From Aureisphaera galaxeae (GTDB lineage: Bacteria; Bacteroidota; Bacteroidia; Flavobacteriales; Flavobacteriaceae), in contig NZ_JAQQTF010000004.1 in NCBI RefSeq assembly GCF_028561275.1, forward strand, positions 992,001 through 1,056,000: DNA of 64,000 bases, read 5' to 3'. The position numbers and the translations under genes were made by a program. Numbering within the stretch: the stretch's first letter is position 1; each line of letters begins with the position of its first letter. Below are positions 7,583 through 15,897 of this stretch, piece by piece. The notes under the pieces were generated by a model. The model was given only the letters and a program-made list of their open reading frames with translations, ran no database searches and was not told where the DNA came from.

Positions 7583-9244
7583 TTATTTCACCACAACTTT
7601 GGCAACGGATTTTAAATCACCCGTTGCAATCGTAACAAAATAAATTCCGGAATTAAACTGCTCTTTATCGAGCGTATTCCAAGAGATACGTTGCGGACCA
7701 GACACTACTTCATTAAGCAAACTATATACTTTCTTTCCTTGAACATCGTATACCGCAACTTCGGTTTTCGATTCGGATGCTACTTCAAAAGATATAACGG
7801 TTTCTTGGGTTACCGGATTCGGCGAAACCGATACGTTGAATGGATTTACGGCCAGATCACCTACGCCTAATAACGATGGGGTAATACGCGTGTAATACAC
7901 ATCCTGTCCCCCATTTAAAGTATTACACCAAGCAATATGTGCATGGTCGTTATCACTTTTCATATCGAAGTAATCTCCCATTTTGCTTTGGTTCGGGTAT
8001 CCTATGGTAGGATCGAATGAATCCGAAATGGGTTGGTTGTACAACCACGTTTCACCTTCGTCTGTAGAAAAGGCATAATACAGTACGGAATCAAGTCCGC
8101 CATTGTCATCACGCGTATCCAGCCAAATAACATCAATTCTTCCATTGGGCGCCACGGAAAGAGTTCCAAACCAATTGTAATTCCCTAAAGGATCTGTATT
8201 GATACGAACTGGAGCTGCAAAGGTCGCTCCACCATCTGTACTTTTAGCAAACATAACATCTATGGGATCACCTCCTCCCGTAGGTATTACCGATGCCAAC
8301 ATGTACACATTGTTATTGTTCAAATCTACATCTACCCAAAGCTGTCCTGCCAGTCCCGACGGATTAATAGGCAATCCGGCGGCTACACTACCTCCCATAT
8401 TCACGGTGGTTGCAAAATCCCATGTTACGGCCGATCCAGCATCCTTAGCAGTCGTAGATTTTACCAGAACATTGCTAGCACCGGATCTACCAGAAATGTA
8501 TAGATCTCCAGCAGCATCTACTGCCAAGGTGCCCCAAAAGGGATTTCCATCTATGGTGATACAGTTTTCGAAGGTGGTACTCCCGTCTGTAGAGCGGGTA
8601 AAATAACCCGGAGAACAGGTGGTGAATGCAGAGTTCCAATTGGAGTAATTGTGTCCATCCCCGATACCTCCGGTTCTATCCAAACGCATCCATTGCTTAT
8701 CCCCTCCAAATGCGGGGAAGGGTCCCGTCCAATCGACTCCTCCATCTTCAATTTTATAAACATCGCAGGCAAAGGTTCCCTGTAGACTATTGTAGTAAAA
8801 GTTTCCGTTGGCATCGAAATCCAAAACCGGATCCGATCTAAAGACACCTGGATTTATAACCCCTGGAAAGGTAAAAGTGGCTCCTCCATCTAAGGAGTAG
8901 CCATATCCCGCCTGCCTAAAGTTGCTCGCAATGGCGTCGAATTGTCGCCACCCGACAACGATTCGGTCGTTATTAGTGGGGTCTACCGCCAAGGAGGGTT
9001 CATTTCCGGCATCTCCAATAATGTCGTTTCCTTCAGCATCTACATTAACTTGAGTAGTAAAATAACTGGATCCAATAAAACTATAGGCGGGCTGCCTGGG
9101 CATTAAGGACTTATCTACAGCTACATAGGGATCATCTGGGGTTTCATCGTGCAAGGCTCGAACCTCTGCATCGGAAGATTCTTGACCAAAGGTTACCATA
9201 GATAACAAGAAACAAAACAGGGTGAGGGTGTGTTTAGTTTTCAT
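7583..9244 (-). CDS. Secreted BNR/sialidase-like repeat protein with T9SS sorting domain
   Basis: I use the ATG at 9244, which gives a clean signal peptide ending in TFGQ; an in-frame ATG at 9271 would add nine residues. The mature protein has several Asp-box motifs (S-x-D-G-G-x-T-F) spread over about 60-450, the mark of sialidase-like beta-propellers. Conserved sialidase catalytic residues are not obvious, so binding rather than hydrolysis is possible. The last about 85 residues are a type A T9SS sorting domain: NPF start, SPNPV, VAVYDVQGK, GIYFV and a VAKVVVK end. It should be exported through the Por machinery and anchored or released at the surface. Confidence 0.88.
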   Translation of the reverse strand: MKTKHTLTLFCFLLSMVTFGQESSDAEVRALHDETPDDPYVAVDKSLMPRQPAYSFIGSSYFTTQVNVDAEGNDIIGDAGNEPSLAVDPTNNDRIVVGWRQFDAIASNFRQAGYGYSLDGGATFTFPGVINPGVFRSDPVLDFDANGNFYYNSLQGTFACDVYKIEDGGVDWTGPFPAFGGDKQWMRLDRTGGIGDGHNYSNWNSAFTTCSPGYFTRSTDGSTTFENCITIDGNPFWGTLAVDAAGDLYISGRSGASNVLVKSTTAKDAGSAVTWDFATTVNMGGSVAAGLPINPSGLAGQLWVDVDLNNNNVYMLASVIPTGGGDPIDVMFAKSTDGGATFAAPVRINTDPLGNYNWFGTLSVAPNGRIDVIWLDTRDDNGGLDSVLYYAFSTDEGETWLYNQPISDSFDPTIGYPNQSKMGDYFDMKSDNDHAHIAWCNTLNGGQDVYYTRITPSLLGVGDLAVNPFNVSVSPNPVTQETVISFEVASESKTEVAVYDVQGKKVYSLLNEVVSGPQRISWNTLDKEQFNSGIYFVTIATGDLKSVAKVVVK

Positions 9245-9325
9245 GAGCAATTTTTTTGATTGTTGAACCATTAAAGATACGTTATTCCCATCAACATTTA
9301 TGAACCGCGCCTCTTCATTTATAAA

Positions 9326-9366
9326 GCACGTGCAATCACTTTAAAAATTGTGGCACCATTTGTGCT
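9326..9366 (+). promoter_or_regulatory. Second sigma-54-like promoter with upstream palindrome
   Basis: TGGCACC-ATTT-GTGCT at 9351-9366 keeps both invariant dinucleotides, GG and GC, at the exact 10-bp separation RpoN needs. The perfect palindrome GCACGTGC (9326-9333) lies 18 bp upstream. A start near 9377 would precede the gene at 9421 by about 45 nt. No convincing TAnnTTTG element is seen there. Confidence 0.4.
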
Positions 9367-9420
9367 TCCCTGAGATTATTAAATAATTACTATATTGAAA
9401 CCTGAAAAAAGCCCTGCAAT

Positions 9421-10128
9421 ATGAACAAGAACCTATACCTCAGCTTAACCTTGTTATTTGCTTTATTTTCTACTGTCGCCTTCGCGCAGGAGTACAAAGT
9501 GGATATTGAGGAAGAAAGAAAAGCCAACCGCCTATTCCTTTACGCGGTAAACAAGAACCTAGTAGATCTGGATGTTGCTATCAAAGTAACTGGAACCGGA
9601 TTTAGACAACGAAAGGGAGTTCCCCGGAAAACCCGGGTACCTGCGACTTCCCGTGTTAACCTTTTAAGCCTCATTATTGAAAGAGGCAAACAACCCGTGT
9701 ACGAATACGAATTGGATATTACCGATAGCCTTTCGAGACGGGTGATTAGAAAGGAATTCGAACTCATTAAAATCGATCCCAAAAAGAACATCACATTGTA
9801 TCTTACTGAAAAGTGCCAGACCTGTGATACCATTGTAAGTGGTTTGGAAAATAGTCCTTATAAGTACAGAACCTATAATGTGGCTGAAGATGAAAAAGTA
9901 AGAGAACAATTAGGGAAGGCTTTCATAGGAGCATCTGTTCCCTTAGCCGAAATGCAAAACCCTGTGGTGATGTTGGATGGAAAAATGTACATCCACATCG
10001 ATTCTTATGATGCTTTAATGATGCGTGTAAACGAAGAAGGGGAAGTAAAGCCTATCATGGCACCTTCCAAAAACGAAGAAGAGGAAGGGCAAGAGAATGA
10101 AGGCGAAAACGAAGACGACAACAATTAG
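9421..10128 (+). CDS. Exported thioredoxin/glutaredoxin-like CxxC protein
   Basis: 235 residues: signal peptide 1-22 (ends FAQ), a beta-rich N-terminal domain (about 30-115), then a short glutaredoxin-like domain (about 122-200) with Cys132-Gln-Thr-Cys135 after a beta strand and a Val-Pro about 40 residues later where thioredoxin folds carry their cis-Pro. The tail (215-235) is almost wholly Glu/Asp/Asn. It is likely periplasmic and could act as a disulfide reductase or hold a metal. Its nearest neighbour downstream is an ExbD whose periplasmic part has unusual Cys pairs. Confidence 0.72.
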   Translation: MNKNLYLSLTLLFALFSTVAFAQEYKVDIEEERKANRLFLYAVNKNLVDLDVAIKVTGTGFRQRKGVPRKTRVPATSRVNLLSLIIERGKQPVYEYELDITDSLSRRVIRKEFELIKIDPKKNITLYLTEKCQTCDTIVSGLENSPYKYRTYNVAEDEKVREQLGKAFIGASVPLAEMQNPVVMLDGKMYIHIDSYDALMMRVNEEGEVKPIMAPSKNEEEEGQENEGENEDDNN

Positions 10129-10155
10129 CGGCCGTTATCTATAACCTATTTTTAC

Positions 10156-10190
10156 AAACCGCCTTTTTATGAATTAAGAGGCGGTTTTTT
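10156..10190 (+). terminator. Intrinsic terminator
   Basis: AAACCGCCT pairs with AGGCGGTTT across a 14-nt loop and is followed by a T-run, ending the transcript of the CxxC protein. Confidence 0.85.
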
Positions 10191-10246
10191 TATTTCTACA
10201 GTCTTTGGCATTTTTCTTGTGAAACTACCTGCAAACCATTGCACGT

Positions 10247-10804
10247 ATGAGAAATTCCAGACAAACACCCAGCATTCACACAGGCAGTATGGCCGACATC
10301 GCCTTCCTCCTGCTCATCTTTTTTTTAGTAACGACCATTATACCCAATGACAAGGGAATTCCACGAGTACTTCCTAAAAAATGTGTGGATCCACCCTGCG
10401 ACCTAACGTTCAATGAACGAAATGTATTACGGTTAGAATTGAACCAAAAAGGGGAACTCAGAGCCGACGAAGCGCTCATCGATTTTTCCGAATTAAAAGA
10501 AACCCTGAAGAAGTTCATCGACAATAATGGTGATAAGAGCTGTACGTATTGCGAAGGGATCGGATTTGTAGGGTCTTCAGATAATCCTACCCAAGCCATT
10601 ATTTCCCTTCAGTCGAGCAGAAAATCCCGTTACAAGGATTTTATAGCCATCCAAGTAGAACTCAATAAAGCGTATTTCGAATTACGAGAACATTACATTG
10701 CCAAGACGTTTAAAGGTCGCGCATTTTCACAGCTGAGTCCAGACGAAATAAAGCAGGTGCGCGATGCCTATCCCCTATTGATTTCAGAAGCAGAATTAAA
10801 ATAA
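10247..10804 (+). CDS. ExbD/TolR-family protein, solitary
   Basis: 185 residues. A short cytosolic N-terminus leads into one membrane helix (about 14-33) with the family's functional Asp (SMADIAFLLLIFF, Asp17), then a periplasmic domain. ExbD proteins use the proton gradient, with ExbB, to energise TonB. Here no exbB, tonB or second exbD is near. The periplasmic part contains four cysteines in two close pairs (Cys46/Cys51 and Cys99/Cys102) and an insert of about 20 residues around the second pair. Confidence 0.88.
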   Translation: MRNSRQTPSIHTGSMADIAFLLLIFFLVTTIIPNDKGIPRVLPKKCVDPPCDLTFNERNVLRLELNQKGELRADEALIDFSELKETLKKFIDNNGDKSCTYCEGIGFVGSSDNPTQAIISLQSSRKSRYKDFIAIQVELNKAYFELREHYIAKTFKGRAFSQLSPDEIKQVRDAYPLLISEAELK

Positions 10805-10861
10805 GCAACCAAAAAGTTGCGTTTTAAAATATCTTTTGTAATTTAGCAACCGTATAGTTGC
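10805..10861. promoter_or_regulatory. Twin ArsR-type operators flanking a promoter
   Basis: GCAAC-N6-GTTGC occurs at 10805-10820 and at 10846-10861; both are perfect, and their starts are 41 bp apart (about four helical turns). Between them lies a -7-like element (TATCTTTT followed by G, from about 10830). The spacing would let two regulator dimers lie on the same face of DNA. The obvious ligand is the ArsR-family repressor encoded at 11306. Confidence 0.7.
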
Positions 10862-10887
10862 ATGTTTAATCGTAAACCTTAGTCATT

Positions 10888-11316
10888 ATGAAAGATAGCA
10901 TTAGTAAAGAAGTTACCTTTAACCATCCTATCGATACGATATGGAAGGCCATTACTCAAGCCGAAGAAATATCCACATGGTTCATACAGGCAGATTTTAA
11001 GGCCGAACCCGGATACCAATACACCTTTGTAGCCAGTGAAGAAAATAACTGTACTAACATTACTGGCGAAGTAAAGGCAGCCAACCCATATACACTAGTA
11101 TATACGTGGATTGTTGAGAACACAGACGTAGAAACCACAGTGACCTGGCAATTGGAAACCACTGAAAATGGTACTCTCCTCCGATTAGAACATTCGGGAA
11201 TATCCAATTATTCCGGAGATACCGCCCTTACCATGTTCACAAGCTATAGCAACGGTTGGGACAAATGCATGGTCGCTTTAGAAGAACACGCTCAAAAAAT
11301 GGTTCATGCAGGATAA
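10888..11316 (+). CDS. AHSA1/SRPBCC-domain protein
   Basis: 142 residues forming one SRPBCC (START-like) fold: opening with FNHPIDTIWKAIT, a central beta-grip with a Gly-rich turn, and a closing helix with TSYSNGWDKCM. Members bind hydrophobic ligands or act with Hsp90-like partners; no enzyme function can be assigned. Its 3' end overlaps the ArsR gene by 11 nt, so the two are translated together. SRPBCC-ArsR pairs are common, the regulator sensing the same condition as its partner. Confidence 0.88.
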   Translation: MKDSISKEVTFNHPIDTIWKAITQAEEISTWFIQADFKAEPGYQYTFVASEENNCTNITGEVKAANPYTLVYTWIVENTDVETTVTWQLETTENGTLLRLEHSGISNYSGDTALTMFTSYSNGWDKCMVALEEHAQKMVHAG

Positions 11317-11635
11317 GATTACCAAAGTTTTAAAAGCCATTGCCGACCCCACACGTCGGGAAATATTTCATGCCGTAGTGGTTACCGCTACGGCCTTGTC
11401 TATTTCACAGATTTCTGGGCAGTTTCAAATATCAAGACAGGGAGTTACCAAGCATATTAAAACCTTAGAAGGTGCCGGACTCATTCAGATCACTTCTCAA
11501 GGAAGGGAGCGCTATTGCCATGCCAACCCCAAACCTTTGGAGGAAGTACAAAAATGGCTGCAATTCTACGATAAGTTCTGGGATGATTCCTTAGATCGCT
11601 TAGGAAGTTATTTAGATGCCAAAAAAGAAGCGTAG
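11306..11635 (+). CDS. ArsR-family transcriptional regulator
   Basis: 109 residues: one winged helix with the ADPTRREIFHAV opening typical of ArsR/SmtB proteins, recognition helix around ISRQGVTKHIKTLE (about 46-60), and wing around residues 65-75. No Cys-rich metal site is visible, so it is unlikely to sense metals the classical way. It overlaps the AHSA1 gene and probably represses the pair by binding the twin GCAAC-N6-GTTGC operators. Confidence 0.92.
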   Translation: MQDKITKVLKAIADPTRREIFHAVVVTATALSISQISGQFQISRQGVTKHIKTLEGAGLIQITSQGRERYCHANPKPLEEVQKWLQFYDKFWDDSLDRLGSYLDAKKEA

Positions 11636-11639
11636 TAGA

Positions 11640-12296
11640 TTATTCCTCTTCCTTAATTACAATGATGCTGGCTCTGCTTCCCGTAAGTAGATTCCATTCC
11701 TTGGCAGAAATGATGAAGCCATTGTCGTCGTACACATGTAGTTCTGCTGTGTTGGGTCCTGAGGAACCTTGATTCAGGGCTTCGAATTCTATACGGTTGG
11801 TGCCTGGCTCCAAATTAAGGACAAAGCCAGAAAAACTCCCACCTAGAAACACTTGGGATTGTACGATATCTTGATTTACGTAGACACGGATAAGATCTCC
11901 ATCTACATATTCATGATCCCTATATTTAATGGTCACAAAGGCGGATCCCGTTTTCATATCGCCTAAAAACTGATCCTGCCCATATTCAGGGAGCGGTTCT
12001 TTATCCTTTGTAAAGGCCTTAGGTGCTTTCCCTTTGTTATTTTCCAGCAGGCCATCGGTTTTAGACATATCGAAAGGTTCGGGGTCCGTTTTTCCCAAAG
12101 ACATATCGGTCTTGGGATCCCTTTCATCCTTAGGAGTAGTTAAACCATATCTCTTACGTGCGGGCAGCTCCAATCCCGTAGGATCATTTACATCGGTATC
12201 TTCTACCTCAAATTGTACACTATTGGTATTGGTATCCAGTTGACCATAGGAGAATGTAACTGTTAGAGCTAACAGTGATAGTAGGGCGTATTTCAT
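11640..12296 (-). CDS. Exported protein of unknown function
   Basis: The likely start is the ATG at 12296, giving a compact signal peptide (MKYALLSLLALTVT to SYGQ) and 218 residues; ATGs at 12311 and 12407 are in frame, but the longer forms overlap the small gene at 12350. The mature part has a polar, Asp/Lys-rich linker (about 25-110), then a beta-sandwich-like domain of about 100 residues resembling carbohydrate-binding or Ig-like modules. No enzyme motif is seen. Confidence 0.7.
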   Translation of the reverse strand: MKYALLSLLALTVTFSYGQLDTNTNSVQFEVEDTDVNDPTGLELPARKRYGLTTPKDERDPKTDMSLGKTDPEPFDMSKTDGLLENNKGKAPKAFTKDKEPLPEYGQDQFLGDMKTGSAFVTIKYRDHEYVDGDLIRVYVNQDIVQSQVFLGGSFSGFVLNLEPGTNRIEFEALNQGSSGPNTAELHVYDDNGFIISAKEWNLLTGSRASIIVIKEEE

Positions 12297-12349
12297 AAGT
12301 GTGGCATTCATCTCTTTGGGACTATCAAAAATTAAACCAAAAATTCTTT

Positions 12350-12523
12350 TTAAGTATCCTCTCCTACTTGGTCTTTTGAAGTTGATCTTCCTTTCTTCCG
12401 AACCCAAAAATAAACAATCAACAACGCAATAGGAATTACAATATAAACAATCACCTCTAATGGACTGGTAATATCTATCGGGGGATTGTTGGTAGGGTTG
12501 GGAACATCTGTTGAAACTTGCAT
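12350..12523 (-). CDS. Small single-span membrane protein, 57 residues
   Basis: ATG at 12523 to TAA at 12352-12350. The N-terminus is Pro/Asn-rich (VPNPTNNPPIDIT), followed by one hydrophobic helix (about 24-41, ending YFW) and a short basic, Ser/Asp-rich tail. Small proteins with a PTNNPP motif before a single membrane helix are, as far as I recall, recurrent in Flavobacteriaceae, but I cannot assign a function. It is probably co-transcribed with the secreted protein downstream. Confidence 0.65.
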   Translation of the reverse strand: MQVSTDVPNPTNNPPIDITSPLEVIVYIVIPIALLIVYFWVRKKGRSTSKDQVGEDT

Positions 12524-12704
12524 AGCGATTTTTACAATTTTTTCAATATAAATTTACGAATTAACTGCGACATTGAAAATCCTAAATTAATTGATCTCTA
12601 TTCCTTTACGTCTTGTTAATTAACAAAATTATAAGTTTTCTTAACTTGTTTTTTTAAGCATATTTCGGTTCTTGCACCCCACAAACCGTTAAAAACTTAG
12701 TAGA

Positions 12705-13559
12705 ATGAAAAAAGCTATTGCACTAACCCTGCTTAGTGGGACTTTTGTATTTACGTCCTGCGTTTCCAAAAAGAAATATGTCGAACTAGAGAATCAGTAC
12801 AACGAGACTCGCTCTACCCTTGCCAAGACCCAGGTGGAAAAGGAAGAAATTGAGGCGAAATACGCCAAAATTGAAGATCGTGTAGCCAATTACAACGCTA
12901 AAATCGCTTCCCTAACCGATGCCAACGTTGAATTGGAAAACAACAGCCTTAGAAACTATGGTAATGTAGTGATTTCCAATAGTGACAAGGAGCAAATGAA
13001 AAAAGCCTTGGCCAATGTGGACCAAAATGAATTGGCAGAAGCCAGAACCCTTGAGGATTCTATGAACCTTATCATTTCCCACAACCTTAAAAAGAACTTG
13101 GACGACACCTTGGTAGCCGAAGGAGAAGAAGATGAAATCTCCATCGATGTGGATGAGACCGTCGTAATGATCACCATTTCCGACAAACTATTATTTAAAT
13201 CGGGAAGCTACCGTGTTAACCCAAAAGCCAATAACTTACTACAACGTTTGGCCGATGTAATTAACAGTGAACCAGCAATGGAAGTTCTAATCGAAGGACA
13301 CACCGATGCTCAAACTGTTAAGAAAGGTGCTTATGTTAAGGACAATTGGGATTTGAGTGTTGAACGATCTACAGCTGTGATTCGTAAGCTTCAGGATGAT
13401 TTCGATGTAGACCCTTCTAAACTGATCGCTGCAGGAAGAAGTAGCTACCAACCTTTAACTGATAATGATTCGTCCGAAGGAAGAAGTAGAAACCGAAGAA
13501 CCCGAATTGTGATTCTTCCGAACCTCGATAAATTCTTGGCCCTGTTGAGTGCCAACTAG
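12705..13559 (+). CDS. OmpA-family peptidoglycan-associated lipoprotein
   Basis: 284 residues. Lipobox ending in Cys19 (FVFTSC), a coiled coil (about 25-80), then an OmpA C-terminal domain (about 155-275) with the wall-binding motif GHTDAQ and the conserved R-N-R-R-T-R. It should be anchored in the outer membrane and bind meso-diaminopimelate in the wall. It is monocistronic, with a terminator directly after it. Confidence 0.93.
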   Translation: MKKAIALTLLSGTFVFTSCVSKKKYVELENQYNETRSTLAKTQVEKEEIEAKYAKIEDRVANYNAKIASLTDANVELENNSLRNYGNVVISNSDKEQMKKALANVDQNELAEARTLEDSMNLIISHNLKKNLDDTLVAEGEEDEISIDVDETVVMITISDKLLFKSGSYRVNPKANNLLQRLADVINSEPAMEVLIEGHTDAQTVKKGAYVKDNWDLSVERSTAVIRKLQDDFDVDPSKLIAAGRSSYQPLTDNDSSEGRSRNRRTRIVILPNLDKFLALLSAN

Positions 13560-13583
13560 TTATAAGAAAATTCTTACCGAATT

Positions 13584-13617
13584 AACGGCTTTCAAGGTGA
13601 TTGGAAGCCGTTTTTTA
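13584..13617 (+). terminator. Intrinsic terminator after the OmpA lipoprotein
   Basis: AACGGCTT (13584-13591) pairs with AAGCCGTT (13605-13612), followed by TTTT. Confidence 0.85.
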
Positions 13618-13654
13618 TTTGACACCGATCGAAAAAAATAGTACTTTCATGGTT

Positions 13655-14104
13655 ATGAATGAATTCATTGCCCCCGTTAGCGTAGAAAATTCAAAGTACC
13701 GAGAGCATTATTTGAAAAAGTTGGAATTCGAATTTGGGAATTTTTACATTTTCGAAAAGTATGTTATTGGTGAAATTTTCGAGGGAGTTCATTTCAATTG
13801 GGCCTTGGCAGAAAAGGTCATTCACGGGGTTTACGATTTCTTCGGTTCCACCGAAATTAAAGTCGCTTACATTTCCAATCGCATTCATTCGTATTCCGTA
13901 CAACCCAAGGATTGGATGCAATTCTTTAAAGAACGACACCATTTAAGATGCATTGCTGTAGTAGCCTATAGCAAAATGGGATGGATGAGTGTTGTACTGG
14001 AAAAGATCTTCTCCAACGCTCCTATTAAAAAATTCAAGGATTTAGATTCCGCTATCGATTGGGCCATTCATAGCAAGGAGCAGAAAAAGTTTCCGAAAAA
14101 TTAA
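13655..14104 (+). CDS. SpoIIAA-like (STAS/SEC14-type) protein
   Basis: About 149 residues from the ATG at 13655 (a second ATG at 13649 gives two more). An upstream in-frame ATG at 13601 is not used here because it falls inside the preceding terminator. The body alternates strands and helices in a SpoIIAA-like pattern (FYIFEKYVIGEI, then a helix, then IKVAYISNR, then CIAVVAY). Bacteroidota carry many such single-domain proteins; their role is unknown. Confidence 0.75.
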   Translation: MNEFIAPVSVENSKYREHYLKKLEFEFGNFYIFEKYVIGEIFEGVHFNWALAEKVIHGVYDFFGSTEIKVAYISNRIHSYSVQPKDWMQFFKERHHLRCIAVVAYSKMGWMSVVLEKIFSNAPIKKFKDLDSAIDWAIHSKEQKKFPKN

Positions 14105-14105
14105 G

Positions 14106-14831
14106 TTATCGTTTCGGCGGTTTCGACGGCCGTACTTCAATCTTACTAGGCAAGGTACGTGGATGCATCTTGAGCAGATCGATCACTATTTGACCAATAT
14201 CTTCAATCTGTATTTTCCAAGCATCCTTGTCCGAAGGTTCGTTTTGGTTGAAAAACGTCGCGACACTTCCAGGCATTATGGTCGATACCTTAACATCGTA
14301 AGGTCGTAAGTCCAACATTGCAGATTGTGTAAAGCCAGTAAGTCCAAACTTACTTGCATTATAAGCACTTCCGCTCGCAAAGAAATTGGTGCCCGCCAAA
14401 CTCGATATGGTAATATAATAGCCTTTACTTTTCTTAAGGGCCTCCAATGCTGCCTTCAGAGTATAGAAAGCACCGGTTAGATTGGTATCTATGGTTTGTT
14501 CCCATTGAGCAACGGTTAGTTTGTCTATAGGGGCAAAATGTCCCAATCCAGCATTGGCAATGACCACATCGACCTTTCCGAATTCTTCCAAGACTTGGGC
14601 AACAGCTGCTTTTTGACTATCATAATCCGTAACATCGGAAACGACACCAATAGCATAAGCCGAATCATTCCCAAACTCATTCAAGGATCTTATGGCCTCC
14701 CGAATTCCCTCTGGGGTTCTTCCCGTAATCGCTACATTCATTCCCTGATCTAAAAATGCTTTGGCGATACCATATCCGATTCCTTTCGTACCTCCTGTTA
14801 CAAAGCCTACTTTACCCGTTAAATTGCCCAT
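14106..14831 (-). CDS. Short-chain dehydrogenase/reductase
   Basis: 241 residues with the full classical SDR set: TGGTKGIG cofactor loop (12-19), ANAG (92-95), catalytic Ser about 143, Tyr157-x3-Lys161. Arg38 after the second strand favours NADP(H). It resembles FabG-like 3-oxoacyl reductases, but the substrate is not predictable. It is convergent with the SpoIIAA-like gene, 1 nt apart. Confidence 0.88.
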   Translation of the reverse strand: MGNLTGKVGFVTGGTKGIGYGIAKAFLDQGMNVAITGRTPEGIREAIRSLNEFGNDSAYAIGVVSDVTDYDSQKAAVAQVLEEFGKVDVVIANAGLGHFAPIDKLTVAQWEQTIDTNLTGAFYTLKAALEALKKSKGYYITISSLAGTNFFASGSAYNASKFGLTGFTQSAMLDLRPYDVKVSTIMPGSVATFFNQNEPSDKDAWKIQIEDIGQIVIDLLKMHPRTLPSKIEVRPSKPPKR

Positions 14832-14869
14832 AATCCCTATTTTATAATTCTAAAATCCCTTGAATCTAT

Positions 14870-15817
14870 TTAATTCCAATATGTTATCTCTCTGTTCTCC
14901 ACAGATATGGGAACAAATTCATTCGATTTCGCAAAGTGTTGTTTCAAATACATCTTCTTTTTTATCCAATTGCCTTGATCATCGAGCTCATACTCCATTT
15001 TAGTTTCGTTATCCAACTCATTGTCCCGATATGATTTTGTATTGGTAGGATTGTAATATTCATCGTATTGGGTGATGCTTTCCAAGTGTTCCGTGCCGTC
15101 TGGATAGATATTATAATAGTGAATTTCAGTAATACGATTGTCCTTATACTTTGTAAGGGTTCTTGACTTAAAGTGATCCGCTTCCCAAATCGACTCGATC
15201 ATATTTCCATTTTCATCATATGTAAATGTATTGATGGTATTTTCTTCTCCGCTGGTTTCAGTACTCCGAATTAAATTCTGATTCGCATCATACTCATAAG
15301 CATAACGCACGACAGTTGTATCCCCTTTTTCAATCTTTATTTGTTCGGCTATTCTGTCGGATGCATCAAACCTCGAATGAAATTCGTAATTCATAGTGTC
15401 ATTAAGGGTAACCTTAATAGTTTCCCTGCTATTGATAGTATCCCGCTCAATGAGCTGCACCGTTTTTCCAATTGGGCCTTGTTTATTTATTGTTACGGAC
15501 TTCACAAGAAATTCGCTATCGTCAAAATAATGTGCTATGGTTTGTTGGGACGCTCCAAAAACATCAAAAGATTCAGATTTCAGCAAGGCACCGTTTTCGG
15601 AAAACTCTTCAGTTAAATTAAGCACGGGATCTTTCATAGAAGTAAGATTGCCGCCTTCTATGCGAGCGATACGTTGATCGTAAGACTTTACTTTTCCAAA
15701 TAAATTCCTTTCTTCCAAGTCGGTTTCAAAATTGGAATACTTTGGCTGTACTTTAGGTTCATTCTGGCAAGCAATACAAAGTACCGCTAATAAGATAAAG
15801 CAGATTGCGTTTTTCAA
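14870..15817 (-). CDS. Lipoprotein with RHS/YD-like repeats
   Basis: 315 residues with a lipobox (VLCIAC, Cys17). The rest is a chain of beta-strand repeats of about 20-25 residues with Tyr-Asp and D-E-N-G-N turns (for example YDANQNLIRS, YDENGNMIES, YDEYYNPTNT), as in RHS/YD-repeat proteins though without a toxin domain. Probably a surface or periplasmic scaffold; function unknown. Confidence 0.75.
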   Translation of the reverse strand: MKNAICFILLAVLCIACQNEPKVQPKYSNFETDLEERNLFGKVKSYDQRIARIEGGNLTSMKDPVLNLTEEFSENGALLKSESFDVFGASQQTIAHYFDDSEFLVKSVTINKQGPIGKTVQLIERDTINSRETIKVTLNDTMNYEFHSRFDASDRIAEQIKIEKGDTTVVRYAYEYDANQNLIRSTETSGEENTINTFTYDENGNMIESIWEADHFKSRTLTKYKDNRITEIHYYNIYPDGTEHLESITQYDEYYNPTNTKSYRDNELDNETKMEYELDDQGNWIKKKMYLKQHFAKSNEFVPISVENREITYWN

Positions 15818-15897
15818 ATTCAGGTTTTGTTTTAGAATTCATTCTAAAATACAAATTCCTAGGTACTCTTATTCAATAATTCACTAAATTCCCCTTC

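Noticed and set aside
8199-8606. Plus-strand 135-codon frame over the BNR gene
   Set aside because: It is a shadow of the minus-strand gene: no signal, no motif, no promoter, and the minus-strand frame has clear Asp boxes.
13601-13654. Longer start (ATG at 13601) of the SpoIIAA-like gene
   Set aside because: It lies within the intrinsic terminator at 13584-13617; the ATG at 13655 (or 13649) follows it and fits the fold.
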